Notes under the pieces: model-generated
The model's input: only the letters and a program-made list of their open reading frames with translations
Told to the model about the DNA's origin: nothing
The model's database searches: none
Shown here: piece after piece, positions 44,963 to 56,140 of the stretch
Position numbering within the stretch: the stretch's first letter is position 1
Layout: each line of letters starts with the position of its first letter
DNA from: Paragonimus westermani
Lineage: Eukaryota > Platyhelminthes > Trematoda > Plagiorchiida > Troglotrematidae
NCBI GenBank assembly: GCA_008508345.1
Contig: QNGE01000998.1
Span: 37,357-101,356 of the forward strand
DNA: 64,000 bases
Direction of reading: 5' to 3'
Translations under genes and position numbers: made by a program

Positions 44963-46550
44963 GTGGTAAACATTGGGACTTTTAACGGTGGATACCTAGG
45001 TCAGCAAGCTGCTCTGGCAAGCGCTCTTTCAAGTTTGGGAGCGTATATGTGTTGTCTTTCCCAAACTCGCTTTTACGACTCTAACGTTGTCCTTCACCTA
45101 AATTCACGCTTAGTTAGTGCTATGTATCATTGCTTCTCAAAGTCTCCAGTAATGTTGATGCTTAATCTCGTGAGGCTTGCAGTGAGCTTAAAAAAAAGAG
45201 AAAAATTTGTTCAACTGGATCCCAATGAATGGTAGCTTGTGTGCTGCCACACTTAGCTCTTCGGCCAAAGCCTGTCGGTACTGAACAGAAACACGCTGTT
45301 TGTTTGTCGTACCTACATATGCTCCGGAAGAAAACAGTTTAGGTGTTATCAAGAACGTCTCTTACGTTGCCACTTTTGATTTTCTGAGGTAAACCTAACG
45401 CTCTGACATCTTTGTGCATCTTATTGATGTGAACTTACAGCTTGGTCGTTTTATCAATCCGAAGAAGATGCGGCTAATTGATATTCTGGCACGACACACT
45501 GAAAACGGCAATCAAATATTGCAAATGCACACATCTTGCAGGCTGTACATATAGAGTTGTGCACTTCAGCACAGACGAAAGCAATTCGTCTGGTGGAGAC
45601 CACCCTGTCATCATCATCATCATCATAGACAGCAATACATCAGTGGTTAACACTAATGCTTAACTGCCACACAACCATGAAGAAACAGCAAACCCTATAT
45701 AGAAAGAGAGAAGGAAAAAGAAGGGGACGGGAAGGGACCTAACTACTGAAAATGACTACGTCCCTATTCAAACATTCAGCATCAAGGTGCCTACACCTTG
45801 CAAACAACACAACCGAGCTGCAAGTGAGAGTAAGGCGAGACCACCCTGTACAAGTCATCCGTGAACGCAAGTTGATCATATCGCCGTCAGCTACCGGTGA
45901 CACCATTCCGTCAAAGGTTGTTCATTCTGAAGTTACCATCTTGACTCAGATCCTGTCGTTGTTCGTATAAGCTTTGTTTTGTCGTTTGTTCAAAGATCTT
46001 CTGCTCGCAACGATAGTGTTCGGTTGGAAACTGAATGACAAATGTATCGGATACGTCTATCAAAAAACACTTTCAGTTAAACTACCCGGGACACAGTAGG
46101 TGAGTAGTCTCAACTAGCACTAGGTAGAAACAGCAATACGAACGTCTTACGACGAGGTGTATTCCAACTACGCAACGCAGTGGATTTCAACTGATTCAGC
46201 CCAACTTCTGAACGTTCGTGACTTCGTATACGACAGAGGCCGCCGTAAACCGAAACGCAAACCTATAGAGAGCCTGTGTAAGGACCGTGAGACTTAATGT
46301 TGTGAATAAACCAAAGTGATGGAAAAGACATTTTATGTGGGAACAACCGGGTGCCGCTTTCTTTAGATCGTGATTGCACTGGTTGTCAGCAAGGTGTTAG
46401 TGAGGCCATGTGTGAAAGAGACGACCCACAAATTTACAACTTGTCGCGGCAATCTAGCAGATGAGTTGATAACTTTGAGGAAGAATTCAACTGGACAGCG
46501 CTGATGGAGACTATATAGTTAGCTGTGGCCTATTTTACTATCTCCCATCG
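44963..46550 (+). pseudogene. RTE-type LINE, APE and pre-RT region, interrupted
   Basis: VNIGTFNGGYLGQQAALASAL then YMCCLSQTRFYDS (44963-45090) is the start of the APE domain. FVVPTYAPEENSL (45315-45345) is the S-A-Y-A-P block. RHTENGNQILQ (45490-45525) is the N-G-x-x-L-L block. After the nested insertion the same domain resumes with VDHIAVSYR (about 45870) and LDSDPVVVRISF. At 46318-46480, KVMEKTFYVGTTGC, QGVSEAMCERDD and VDNFEEEFNWT are pre-RT blocks. Its interruption and resumption show an older LINE with a later insertion. Confidence 0.75.
45596..45849 (-). mobile_element. 5'-truncated LINE 3' end nested in an older LINE, with 13-bp TSD
   Basis: GAGACCACCCTGT at 45596-45608 is repeated exactly at 45837-45849. 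Between them is a minus-strand LINE 3' UTR: (CAT)n tail first, then CTTAACTGCCACACAACCAT, and the segment ending GCTGCAAGTGAGAGTAAGGC. Tail next to one duplication and truncated 5' end next to the other is the signature of target-primed reverse transcription. The host sequence across the insertion is the older LINE's APE domain. Confidence 0.9.
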
Positions 46551-48427
46551 GAAACCGAAATGGCTTTGTAGATTAAATTGTGGAAACGTTATCAAACTCC
46601 GGATCCGGACCTTCCTTTATTGTTTGGTAAGGCCACTAACAATTGGATTGAACTGTGGGATGGTCAGGCGATATTGTGATCACGGAATATGGAGACTACC
46701 TATGTTTTCTTTACTTGAAGTGGATGTGTCGTCTGCTAAACTGGAGACCTCGCAGCCACTACGCTTACTGATTAAAAGCACTATTCGTGATGACGGTGCC
46801 CCAATCAGTGGTGTGCTTAAACCCGGTACGTTTCTAACTATTTCATCTGGCCTTGTTTTTTTCCACTTCTCTTTTTCCTGAAACTTCCCCCTCTCACGGA
46901 ATATTACGGGTCACTAATCCGCTGATCAGCGACTCAAGCTAGGGTACCTTCTGGTCAAACTGTTGGCCGTCATAAATTACTGAATTCTAAAGGCTTCTCG
47001 TAATTTTTAGCCAGTGTGGACTTCTTCGAGATTCATGACATTTGGTCGGGACGGTTGATCATAGCGTTGCTGACCACCGGCACAACAACTACTTCTCCAC
47101 ATTTTACCATTTATTATTCTTGACTCTTGATTATCCCATACTTGACTTGTTTTTTCCGTGGTATTCATTCATTACGTGTGCTTCAAGACAAACATCACAC
47201 AGTCCAGTGTGCACCGCACACACACTTGCTCACAGCCTTCGAATCCGGATAGAAGCTCGAATCTAGTGCTTCTTTGCGAAAGGGGCTAGCTGGATTGCCT
47301 AAATCATTACGAAAGCTGCCATCGTTTGTAAATGAATCTCTTTTTGAATCAACCAACTACTCACATCATACTTCCTTACTCAATCTGAAAATAAGAAACG
47401 CATTGTGAAATGTCTATCGAACAGCATATGGCGATTGGTTGCGTGAATCAACGACTGTTCTCATAATGTTTCGCCGTCATTTGCTAAACATTTGTTGTAT
47501 ACTCACGAATTGTTGTAATTATGATTTGCCTTTGCCCATAGAAACCCTGTCGATTGCCAATCATTCAGCCGCTACTTTATGTTCCATAGCTTCTCATCGT
47601 CACACCCTACTCATCAGTTTTCGAGTAAAAAGAAATTACTCGCGTGTCTTCTTGTATTCTGTTTAGTTCGTATGTTATGTGCCCGAGAAAAATGTCTGAA
47701 GTTGGTACTACCACAGTAATGATATTGTCAGCCAGACGATGACATATCCACAGGCTACGAAACTGTTGACCACTCCAGTAATTACACTGGAAAATGCCGC
47801 CTGCCAACGGGTGAACGCGCGAACATCTAAATCGCTGGCTAGGAGTTGCCCCAACCATGACGGTGTCACTTCCAATGACGCACTTGAATCCGGCATTGGG
47901 TAATCGCTACTTCAGAGTCAATCTGACTGATGTGACTACTTCTGTCCAATTGTAGTCAGCTCGAAAACACTTGATCTTTCTGCTACCTACTAGGTCCCAC
48001 TGTGGCCAGCACCATCGTAATGGGGATTTTTTCTTCATGTACTATGCAGCTGAATTTGATTTGCTCAGCTTGTTTGTTGTAGACATTTCGTTGACCACGT
48101 TGTGTTAGTCCAATTTTCGGGTTGATTTGTACAGTGTATTCTTCACGCTTTCAAGCTGTTACGTTAAGACTAGACAGATGTTACGTGTTGTCCGTTCGAG
48201 CCCGTCAATCCTGTTGCCTAGCTGGTCTATGGGTGGGGGGATGTTCGTGAGAATGGCGAAGGCACACATAGTCTTCGTCAATCCTCCAGTAAGAATGACT
48301 TGAGGTCATCACTCGACCAGAGGACATATTGTACCTTTGTGCGATCCATCCAGTCCTACGCACAGTGTTGATCACTACCGTATTGTGTTGATTTAAATCG
48401 TAGCTTCACACATTTGCTCATTTGCAG
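46551..48427. other. Intron 2, last part, unassigned
   Basis: An open stretch at 46525-46825 ends at a donor-like CCCG|GTACGT and has coding-like composition (LLIKSTIRDDGAPISG), but its phase does not fit between exons 2 and 3 and I do not recognise it. The rest shows no motif. The acceptor of exon 3 is CACACATTTGCTCATTTGCAG. Confidence 0.35.
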
Positions 48428-48655
48428 GACGAATCGTCGCCGTTGACTCATCCGTACCGATCACCTGCGTCGAACGGCCCACAAGTACATCAACAGACCG
48501 ATTTCTCTAGTCGCTCGTGTCAGGACGGCGTCACGATGAACACGGATAAAGACACGCGTTCGCCTTTGACCCAAAGACCTACGGAACCGTCCTCTGAAAG
48601 TGATGGTAGCGTTCAATCAGCCGAAGTGTCTCGTGGACGACGGTATTCGGATCGG
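48428..48655 (+). CDS. Host gene exon 3
   Basis: 228 nt (76 codons), phase 0 at both ends, between TTTGCAG| and GATCGG|GTGTGT. Encodes DESSPLTHPYRSPASNGPQ ... QTDFSSRSCQDGVTM ... KDTRSPLTQRPTEPSSESDG and ends VSRGRRYSDR. It is S/T/P-rich with several SP/TP dipeptides, possible proline-directed kinase sites (inference). The donor GTGTGT is weaker than those of introns 1 and 2. Because length is a multiple of three, skipping this exon alone would keep frame. Confidence 0.65.
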
Positions 48656-49119
48656 GTGTGTTTGAATCCACCACTGTGCATGTATGTGTCTATATGCATG
48701 TGTTTGTGACCACGATCGGTTTGCTTACGATCGTCTTCAGATGTAAACTCAATCGAATTGCACTCCGATTGTCTTGTCGTTTCGCAGATAATAACATGAG
48801 CGGTAAGGTCTTTAGAAAATTGAGTGGTACCCACAGTTCTATGAATGAGTCATTCGTAGGGTTATTTGCACGACACTTCGTTCCCAAGTGCGTCCGTTGC
48901 AGTTCACTCCTTGAGAACACGTCCATTTGCGCCGCCAGGGTGTGATATTAGGTGCGGATAAAAGATTCTGCTGAATTGGCTGTTATCAGTTAGCCAGTTA
49001 GGCACGTGACGATTTCCGCCAGTGTACTTACAGCCTGACAGGACATTCGCGGATCCACCATCGCAAGTCGAAGTTGTATACCTTACTGTACTCTGCTCTG
49101 AATGTGTGGCTTAATGACG

Positions 49120-49355
49120 TCGGACAGGGAAAACCGTAAGAAAGTTGTCTTGCTGATGGCGCCTTATTTTCACCCGTAGCTCGGTTATTTGTCTACAAGG
49201 TGTGGACACTTGGATGTTGAATAGCTGATCTTAGGTGTAGCTGCCTTCAGTAGCTAGGTCTCTTGCTCTCTCCATTTCCTTCTCTCTCCCTGTACAGAGT
49301 TTGCTTTTTACTTCATGGTTGTATGGCAGTGCCGTCTGTCGTGATGGTGGTGATG
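49120..49355 (+). repeat. LINE 3' UTR copy (5' truncated)
   Basis: GGGAAAACCGTAAGAAAGTTG, GCTCGGTTATTTGTCTACAA, GGTGTGGACACTTGGATGTT, and CATGGTTGTATGGCAGTGCC follow the order of the other LINE 3' ends, closing with GTGATGGTGGTGATGACTGA, a broken (TGA)n tail. No RT part is attached. Confidence 0.75.
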
Positions 49356-49516
49356 ACTGAGTGTGTAAAACTCGAAGGACGTTCGCGAATGTTCACGGGA
49401 TGGCTGTTGTTCTTGGTTCATTACACCACGAAGGTATTAGCCCTGTCTCTGTCGCATCCAAGATGCTCATGGTTTTCATGATACTTTGGCTTCTGAAACA
49501 CAGAGAATTGGATAAG

Positions 49517-49610
49517 GTAGCCTTGTGGCTCAGCTGGTGGATCACCCGCAGCATCTAGGCATGATGTTTCTGTCGCTGATCTGAATGCAGACGAAGTCTA
49601 GATTTTTCGC
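49517..49610 (+). repeat. Degenerate copy of the tRNA-headed SINE
   Basis: TTGTGGCTCAGCTGGTGGATC, GCATCTAGGCATGATGTTTC and TGTCGCTGATCTGAATGCAG align with the SINE head at 5303-5382. The match continues past the tRNA part (CGAAGTCTAGATTTTTCGCA against CGAAGCCCTGACTTTTCACA). Shared tail sequence means a SINE family, not independent tRNA pseudogenes. It is a single-orientation copy, without the palindrome. Confidence 0.65.
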
Positions 49611-50204
49611 AATTATGGAATCTATTTACTTATCAGCAATACAATAGGAAAACGGGTAGGTTTCTGACCTGTCACGTTTGTATCGATAATATTTTCATCT
49701 TATGGTAGATATCGGTTCATCCGAACTTCCTTCCTCAACTAACGATTGTAATATCGTAACATAGATTCATTCAATAAATCAAGATCTTTATTGTTCCTTT
49801 CAACACGTCCCCACGTTACAAGCACACTCGCGTTTGTGAACTGGAATTTCAGTCCACAATGCAGCAAAGTTTACATTCGCATGGCTTGGGTGTTTCTGTT
49901 TGATTTGGCTTTTTGGCTTGCTGTTTATCATCCGTTGGTCCAATTTCGTTAAGCAATGGACTGTCCGGTTGCCCGTGTTGTTCGTAATCCACTCGTTGGT
50001 GACTCTTGGAAATATCTTACTACCGCGTTGATACATTCCGCTGTGTTACAAGAATCACGCTTCCGATTTAGTCACATATCACACTGTGTTTGGACTTAAG
50101 CTTCCCGTTTAACTCGGTTGTCCGATACTTTCTTCAGAGGTTTCTCCATTGCGGAAGAGTCTCAGTGAAATGTGCAAATTGGTCCAAGTCGTTTTGTGCT
50201 CATT

Positions 50205-50400
50205 TTTTCAAATTTCTTACTTCATAGGGCGTTCAACCTCTTTTTCCTGTTCAACTATGTGATGGACGATATTCTGGGGAGAACACTCGGAGATTCCTGG
50301 GCTTTCGGGGTGAACCTTCTGTTTGATAATGTGCTGATTGACATTCAGTATGCGGACAACATTGTTTTCCTTAGTTCTGTAGAGTACGTGCTAATCTTAT
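50205..50400 (+). pseudogene. LINE RT palm fragment
   Basis: LFNYVMDDILGRTLGDSWAF followed by GVNLLF and IDIQYADNIVFLSS matches the F-N-x-V-I-D-D-I...L-E-Y-A-D-D-I-V-L-L block of RTE-type LINEs; YADD reads YADN. Nothing else of the element is recognisable around it. Confidence 0.65.
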
Positions 50401-50869
50401 TGATCCATTCGCGCGGAAGATGCATTTAGGCTTTCGGTGTTCGGCCATACTGTAAGCCCTCGAAAGAAAACGCAGGATAGTCCACGGTATAGTAATTAGC
50501 TTGAGAAAAATCGAACTCTCCTCTTAATACCTGACACGGAAAATCTTGATCCCGAACAACGCGATTGTCTCCGTTAATTGCTCCAAAGACAATCCAAAAA
50601 CGGGTACAAGATGCAACTTCGTTCCGCCCCAACAATGTGTCCCAAGGAGGAAATTGTAAGGTGTTTATATGGAGCGCAACAACCTACAAACATTCTCGAA
50701 TCAGAAAATCGAAAGGCAAACATCAAAAAAGTAGTTAAGGTCACTAAGCTACCAATGGGCATAGCGGAATAAAAGGCCGGACAGATAAAACGTAGCGAAG
50801 GTTAGCTCTCGATTGTTCACGACATTTCCGCGCATTCTGATTGAATAGAATCGTTTTCTCAAGGAAGGA

Positions 50870-51490
50870 GGCGGTTTTGGAGGGGAAAATGGATTCCCTA
50901 ACACCTCTATCTGGCAGATTGTTCGGATCAATCATAGGACTGCTTCGAAAGATCGACTTGAATGAGTTTGACCGGTTTACTGCATCGGTTCATCCGCTGT
51001 CTCCACCTCGAGGGATAATTGTGCTCAGCGTTCTGGGACTGGTAGGACGTTCTTTCTTCTTCGAGTCAAGTGCGCCCGGCAACATATCGAGTTGTGCTGT
51101 TAGTCCTACCGGGTCGCACCGTGCATCTCCGCGGTTTCAGCGAATCTGGTTTGCGTGTCGCTTCGCCGACTTTCATCTCATGGAGAACTGAGCCTTTCCA
51201 TTGGACGATTGTTCCTCTCTTCCAGTTCAACGATCTATGAAACATGCGTACAAAGACCGGCTCACCAATCAAGAAGTGTTGTGCACGAGCTCCGTATCTT
51301 CGATTGTATTGTCTTTCTATTCATGCATTGCGTCCTCCCCTCCTGTTTGAATATGGAATCATGATATCAAAGGCAGTTCTGTTTTCTCTTGAACATGCAT
51401 TCTGTCAGCGTCTTGCCGTCTGGGGCGTTCGGATTTGGGGTTGTCTGGTAATTAGTCAAGAAGGTCTGTAAAACACGACTTCGAAGACCT
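50870..51490 (-). pseudogene. Ty3/Gypsy pol C-terminus and LTR start, minus strand
   Basis: Minus frame at 51272-51066 reads IGEPVFVRMFHRSLNWKRG, then TIVQWKGSVLHEMKVGE, the integrase C-terminal block of flatworm Gypsy pol. Further upstream (51470-51300), broken frames retain NPQ-like and AREKTEL-like pieces of the preceding region. Downstream, TGTTAGGGAATCCATTTTCC starts at 50903 on the minus strand after a purine-rich AGATAGAGG, a fair LTR start and polypurine tract. The LTR end was not found. Confidence 0.6.
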
Positions 51491-51627
51491 TATCTGACCT
51501 TCACCAATGTTCGCTTCAAGGCGGTTTTGGATGGGAAAATGTATTCTTCCAACACCATCCACGTGGTAATATCCGTCCCGGAGCTGAAATCACAACTCGG
51601 CGACCATTCATCGCCGTTCCGCGTGCG

Positions 51628-51885
51628 TTGTCGGTGCCTGATGACCGGGTAACGCACGCTGCGACAGTCGATCGGGAGTGCGAACGGTTCAAGCTTCGCA
51701 CAATGACTGAAGATCAATTGAAATGTCTAGTTCTCGCTTGTGGACTCCAGTCACTAAAGAAAGCAGATATCAGAACATGGATTTCGGTGAAGCTCGAACA
51801 ATGTCACGACACTACCCCGCGTGATATCACTGCCGAATGCCAGCGCCTGGTGAACCCGAAGCATGATACCGCTATGGTCGGATGT
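51628..51885 (+). pseudogene. Ty3/Gypsy gag fragment
   Basis: Reads RVTHAATVDRECERFKL, MTEDQLKCLVLACGLQSLKK, ADIRTWISVKLEQ and ITAECQRLVNPKHDTAMV, the well-conserved gag segment of flatworm Gypsy elements (N-R-E-C-E-R-F; C-G-L-Q-S; E-C-Q-R-L-x-N-L-K). It is on the plus strand, opposite to the pol fragment 150 bp away, so the two come from different copies or a rearranged one. It ends just before the (TA)n run. Confidence 0.75.
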
Positions 51886-51897
51886 GTGTTTTTGTAT

Positions 51898-51900
<3 letters not shown>

Positions 51901-51939
<39 letters not shown>
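51901..51939 (+). repeat. (TA)n run
   Basis: About 20 TA units directly at the left edge of the assembly gap; the true length is unknown. Confidence 0.95.
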
Positions 51940-52311
51940 NNNNNNNNNNNNNNNNNNNNNNNNNNNNNNNNNNNNNNNNNNNNNNNNNNNNNNNNNNNNN
52001 NNNNNNNNNNNNNNNNNNNNNNNNNNNNNNNNNNNNNNNNNNNNNNNNNNNNNNNNNNNNNNNNNNNNNNNNNNNNNNNNNNNNNNNNNNNNNNNNNNNN
52101 NNNNNNNNNNNNNNNNNNNNNNNNNNNNNNNNNNNNNNNNNNNNNNNNNNNNNNNNNNNNNNNNNNNNNNNNNNNNNNNNNNNNNNNNNNNNNNNNNNNN
52201 NNNNNNNNNNNNNNNNNNNNNNNNNNNNNNNNNNNNNNNNNNNNNNNNNNNNNNNNNNNNNNNNNNNNNNNNNNNNNNNNNNNNNNNNNNNNNNNNNNNN
52301 NNNNNNNNNNN
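51940..52311. other. Assembly gap (372 N)
   Basis: Unresolved sequence between a (TA)n run and the second copy of the duplicated LINE block, whose left edge is therefore unknown. Confidence 1.
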
Positions 52312-54805
52312 AAAGCTCCGGGTTGGGCTCCCCAAGCCAACTTCTGTCTTCGGCCTGGGTAACGGAGAAGTATTCTGCCCTCACGGCTGTGAACCAGAAC
52401 TCACCTACTATGAATGTTGTCTTATCTCCGTATTGCAACTCTTTGGCCGAGATATCGGTGACCGGCTTTACTCCTATATCACATTTTGTTGCATCAAAAC
52501 TACCTGTATCGTTTTTCTCTCTTTTATCAAACAACTCTACTTGGTGACCCCTCATCCCCTTTTTAAGAAATACACCAGAGATTTGGTTCGTTTACCGCTT
52601 GTGGCGGAGGTCATAGCCAGGATGACGGTATGCCAAACACCATTATTCCTCTACTGGGAGGATGCAAACCTCTACTTGCATCCCGAACACCGCTTAAGCT
52701 TGCCACCTTTCATGTCCAAACACATGCACATAGGTCATCAGGCAACTCTTGCGCGCACTTTAGAGACGCTCACCATCGCTATCCGTTATCTTGCTGAAAC
52801 GCGGTTCCATGGTTCTAGTTCAGTGCTGTCACTTCAATCCCCTCCAGCAGCCTCACTATGAGCGTACTATATGCGCTTGTTTGGAGACCCTGCGGCTCAG
52901 GCCACTAGCCAAGCCGGTGTTGTGATTGCCATAAGCACATGCACTAGGGAGAGTGCTTCTTGACTGGACACTCATCAACGACTATCTTTGCGCCGTCACA
53001 CTCAAAGACATGGTTAAAGGTGCTCATCACAATCTTTGACTGTTTGTTGTTGCGACATGTATCCGTGCACAGTGCACTTCAGACAGCCGAAGATTATTTT
53101 TTTAATCACCAACTCGTTGACCTTCTGTACATCACGTCCCAACGAGACTGGGCCTTGACGCTGTGTGACGGCTTACGCATTCCGATGACCTATTTGGCTA
53201 GACTGGATAGTGTGACGACCACATCGACATTGATGACGGGCAGGTCAACAGATGGAGGTCTGACAAAAAATCCCCTAGTCCCCAGGTTTGGTGGTTGAAA
53301 GAAGGTTGACGTCTTTTTTCGAAAAACAAGAACTGTCTCCTGTGAACTATCACCCACCCGGTGCATTGCGGTAAAAGGTTTCAGGTTGAAGGCTATGGTT
53401 GAGAACCCTTGTTTAGACCGTCACAACGAGACTGGACCTTGACGTTGTGTAACGGCTCGTCCACCTCGATGGCCTATTTTGCTAAACTGGACGGTGTGGT
53501 GACACCACCGACGGAGTCACTCATGCCAGGCAGGTGAGTAGGTAGAAGTCTGACAAACCACAGTTTCCTGGTCCCCCAGATTGGAGGTTGGATGAGGGTT
53601 GATATCTTTTTCCGGAAGATGAACCAGTTCTGGTACACTGCCATCCATCTGCTGTTTTGCTATACAGGCTTTTGAGCCGAAAGCTTTGGTTGAGAACACT
53701 AATCCTTCTCCTGTCTAGGTCTGGACGTCCTGGCAGCCCACATACAACCATGAATAGTCATGACACCAGTGATTCCATAGTGCGTCGGCTGTCTCACAGT
53801 ATAAACCAGGTCACCCTACTTGCTGCACACAGCAGGGTGGATAGGCGAAAACATGCTACTGTTGACCCCTCCCCCACTGTCCTGTAAAATTCATCTCTCA
53901 GGCCCCTTTCGACCCTCATTTCTGTTACTTAGTTCACAGGTCCCACAACAAGTGTGGCTAATCGTAGTAACACTGTGTCGGTAAGTTCCATCTATTGCCG
54001 TTCAGCTTCAGGCCTCCCTTATCCCCTGTTTAGACCCAGAATGCAAATTAATGTTGGTGGTTTCCGCATTCGCACTGTCAACAGGCCGCCTTCACACGAT
54101 CGTTAGCATCGTTGAATGTCGGTGCCTGCTGTATTTTGGAGATTAGAATCTAGGACAGTGGTCAGTGTATGAAACTAACACCACTCGCACTGTTCACCCG
54201 GTCCTGGTTATAAACTTCGAGTGACTGTTCAGCTGCCGTTACCGTTCAGACTGAAGTTAGTATAGTCCTCAACGCAACGGCCACATCTGCATTGGCAGAC
54301 TGGATTCCTGTCAACAGTAGACCTTGTATCGTCCGCTTGGCAGGCTCAGTTGAAACCAGCCGTAGACGCGCAACTTTCATAAAACTTGTCATTGTGTCTG
54401 CTCACGCTCCTACTGACTGTAGTGACTTCGATGTCAAGGATGCTTTTTGTGCGCATGTGGCCGCTCTGCTTCGTTTGATACTTTGTTCTGATATAGTCGT
54501 TCTGACCGGAGATATGAATGCCAAGGTCGGCCGCGTTGTTGATGCCGCGTCTCATTTGGGTGGGAAGTTTGGTATAGCATCACATCGGTCGGGTAATGGT
54601 GGGCGATTGTTGCAGCTGTGCACTGAGCACAAGCTATTTTTAGTCAGCGCTAGTTTTGGACATCATGCACTTGATTGCCATACTTGTCACCCTCCTTGTG
54701 TGAATCAGACCTGGTCTCAGGTAGACCACATAGCTGTAAACTGTAGGTGTCATGGTTCCATTCAATGTTGTCGTTTTTGTTGGAGTACAAACTTGGATTC
54801 AAATC
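52312..54805 (+). repeat. Duplicated LINE block, copy 2
   Basis: Copy of 25802-28258, same internal order (APE fragment, tandem 280-bp units, APE domain at 54292). It has 36 extra bases near 52827-52875 where copy 1 is shorter, and a few substitutions (for instance CATGCTCC versus TACGCTCC near 54402). It lies in intron 3 of the host gene, sense orientation. Confidence 0.85.
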
Positions 54806-55290
54806 CTATGTTTGTGGGTTTTCGTTTTCTTCCCACTTTCGCTGGGAAAGGACCCCACCGACAGCAGCAACTTGATGTTGAGAAACTGGCTTTTCCACCG
54901 GTAAAGCATAAGTACCAAACCAGCTTAGAATACTGCTTTAGTAGTTCTCACTCCGAAGATCGTAGTAGCTGCTGGACTCAAATCTCACAGGCCGTTTGGG
55001 AAGCAATTACTGTCGCTTGCGACACTGGGGTACATAGTTTGAGCAGACATTGTATCGGAGAAATCGTTGGAGTTGTTAGAAGGCAAACGGAACATTCCTC
55101 CGGGTAGTTCATACAACAAGTGTAGAAGAGATATCTGTGTGGTACTGAGACTTAGTCCAAATGCTAATCATGAGGCTTGGTTAGTGGGAAAAGTTAAGGA
55201 AATCGTGCTGCTAGTCCCAGGCGACCTCCTGTCAGTGAAGCTATTATCGGAACAGGTGGCAGACCAATCTAGAGTAAGTCCAGAAGGTTA
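54292..55290 (+). pseudogene. LINE APE endonuclease and linker (copy 2)
   Basis: 271 open codons from 54292: the same APE blocks as copy 1 (GDMNAKVGR, SGNGGRLLQLC, VDHIAVN), then the linker that copy 1 lacks (AGKGPHRQQQLDVEKL, YQTSLEYCFSSS, DTGVHSLSRHCIGEI). The frame then shifts to NIPPGSSYNKCRRD and VKEIVLLVPG (55093-55230). This is the longest open LINE frame in the window, suggesting a fairly recent insertion, although RT downstream is broken. Confidence 0.8.
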
Positions 55291-56140
55291 GGACGGCGAG
55301 CGAAACACTGAGGGTCAATTTAGCTGACCTCCTGCCTCAACTGTGTTGCCGCCACAAACTTGTAACGTAGCATCCTGGTCAGTATATTTGAAACCACCCA
55401 CTGAGATTGTTGTCCGCAATTTTATTTCAGCTTTGAAACGTAATGGGGCTGCTGGTGCAGATGATCTCGTGCTGGCACTTTTCAAAGTAAGGTGGTGAGG
55501 CGTTAGTGGAGGACTTGACTTGGCTGTTTCAACTTTTGTGGTCGAAGGAGACTATCCCTCCTTGCTAGAGTTACGCGATAATAGTTGCAAGAGTTATTCC
55601 AAGGTTCCAAGGTTATTCAAGAAATTTATCATAGGATCTTGCGAAATCGATCGGGTAACTAGTTTGCTGGCATCCATTATACTTCATCGACTCACTGCAG
55701 TTCAGGCGATAAAAGTTAGGGAGGAACAGGCAGGCTTTCGCCCTGGGCGGGGGTGTATGGATACCGTTTTTACTCTTCGTCAGCTTCTGGAGCGACGTCA
55801 CGCGTACCACCCATCAACGGTTGCCGTATTTCTTGACTGTGAAGGTGCGTTCGATTAGGTTTAGAATCGCTTGAACCGACAAAGTATGTGAACTTACTGT
55901 CGGGGCTTTATTTCTGTATTTCCATCAGGTTAGGGTGTATGATGAACTGTCGGACAGCTTCAACACCAGGAGTGGCATACTTCAAGGCTGTCCGCTCTCA
56001 CCCTTTTTTTACATTTCTTTATATGCGAAATAATGGAGGTTTGTCTGCAGCATTCACGAGATGCCGGCGTGGACCTCCTACCTGGTTGAACATTGACTAG
56101 TCTTGACTATGCTGACGAAAAGATGTTGATGTTTGAAGCC
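55291..56140 (+). pseudogene. LINE RT region (copy 2)
   Basis: Pre-RT and RT blocks in shifting frames: FKKFIIGSCEIDRVTSLLAS, LHRLTAVQAIKVREEQAGFR, PGRGCMDTVFTLRQLLERR, TVAVFLDCEGAFD (55611-55857), then a stop. The F-D palm Asp is kept. NSCKSYSKVPRLFKKF replaces the usual V-V-V-P-I-F-K-K by a small tandem error. By eye only 75-80% similar to copy 1 at 28.4-29.2 kb. Confidence 0.75.

Noticed and set aside
46525..46881. Candidate extra exon ending at GTACGT
   Set aside because: Its phase does not fit between exons 2 and 3, and its left part overlaps decayed LINE sequence.
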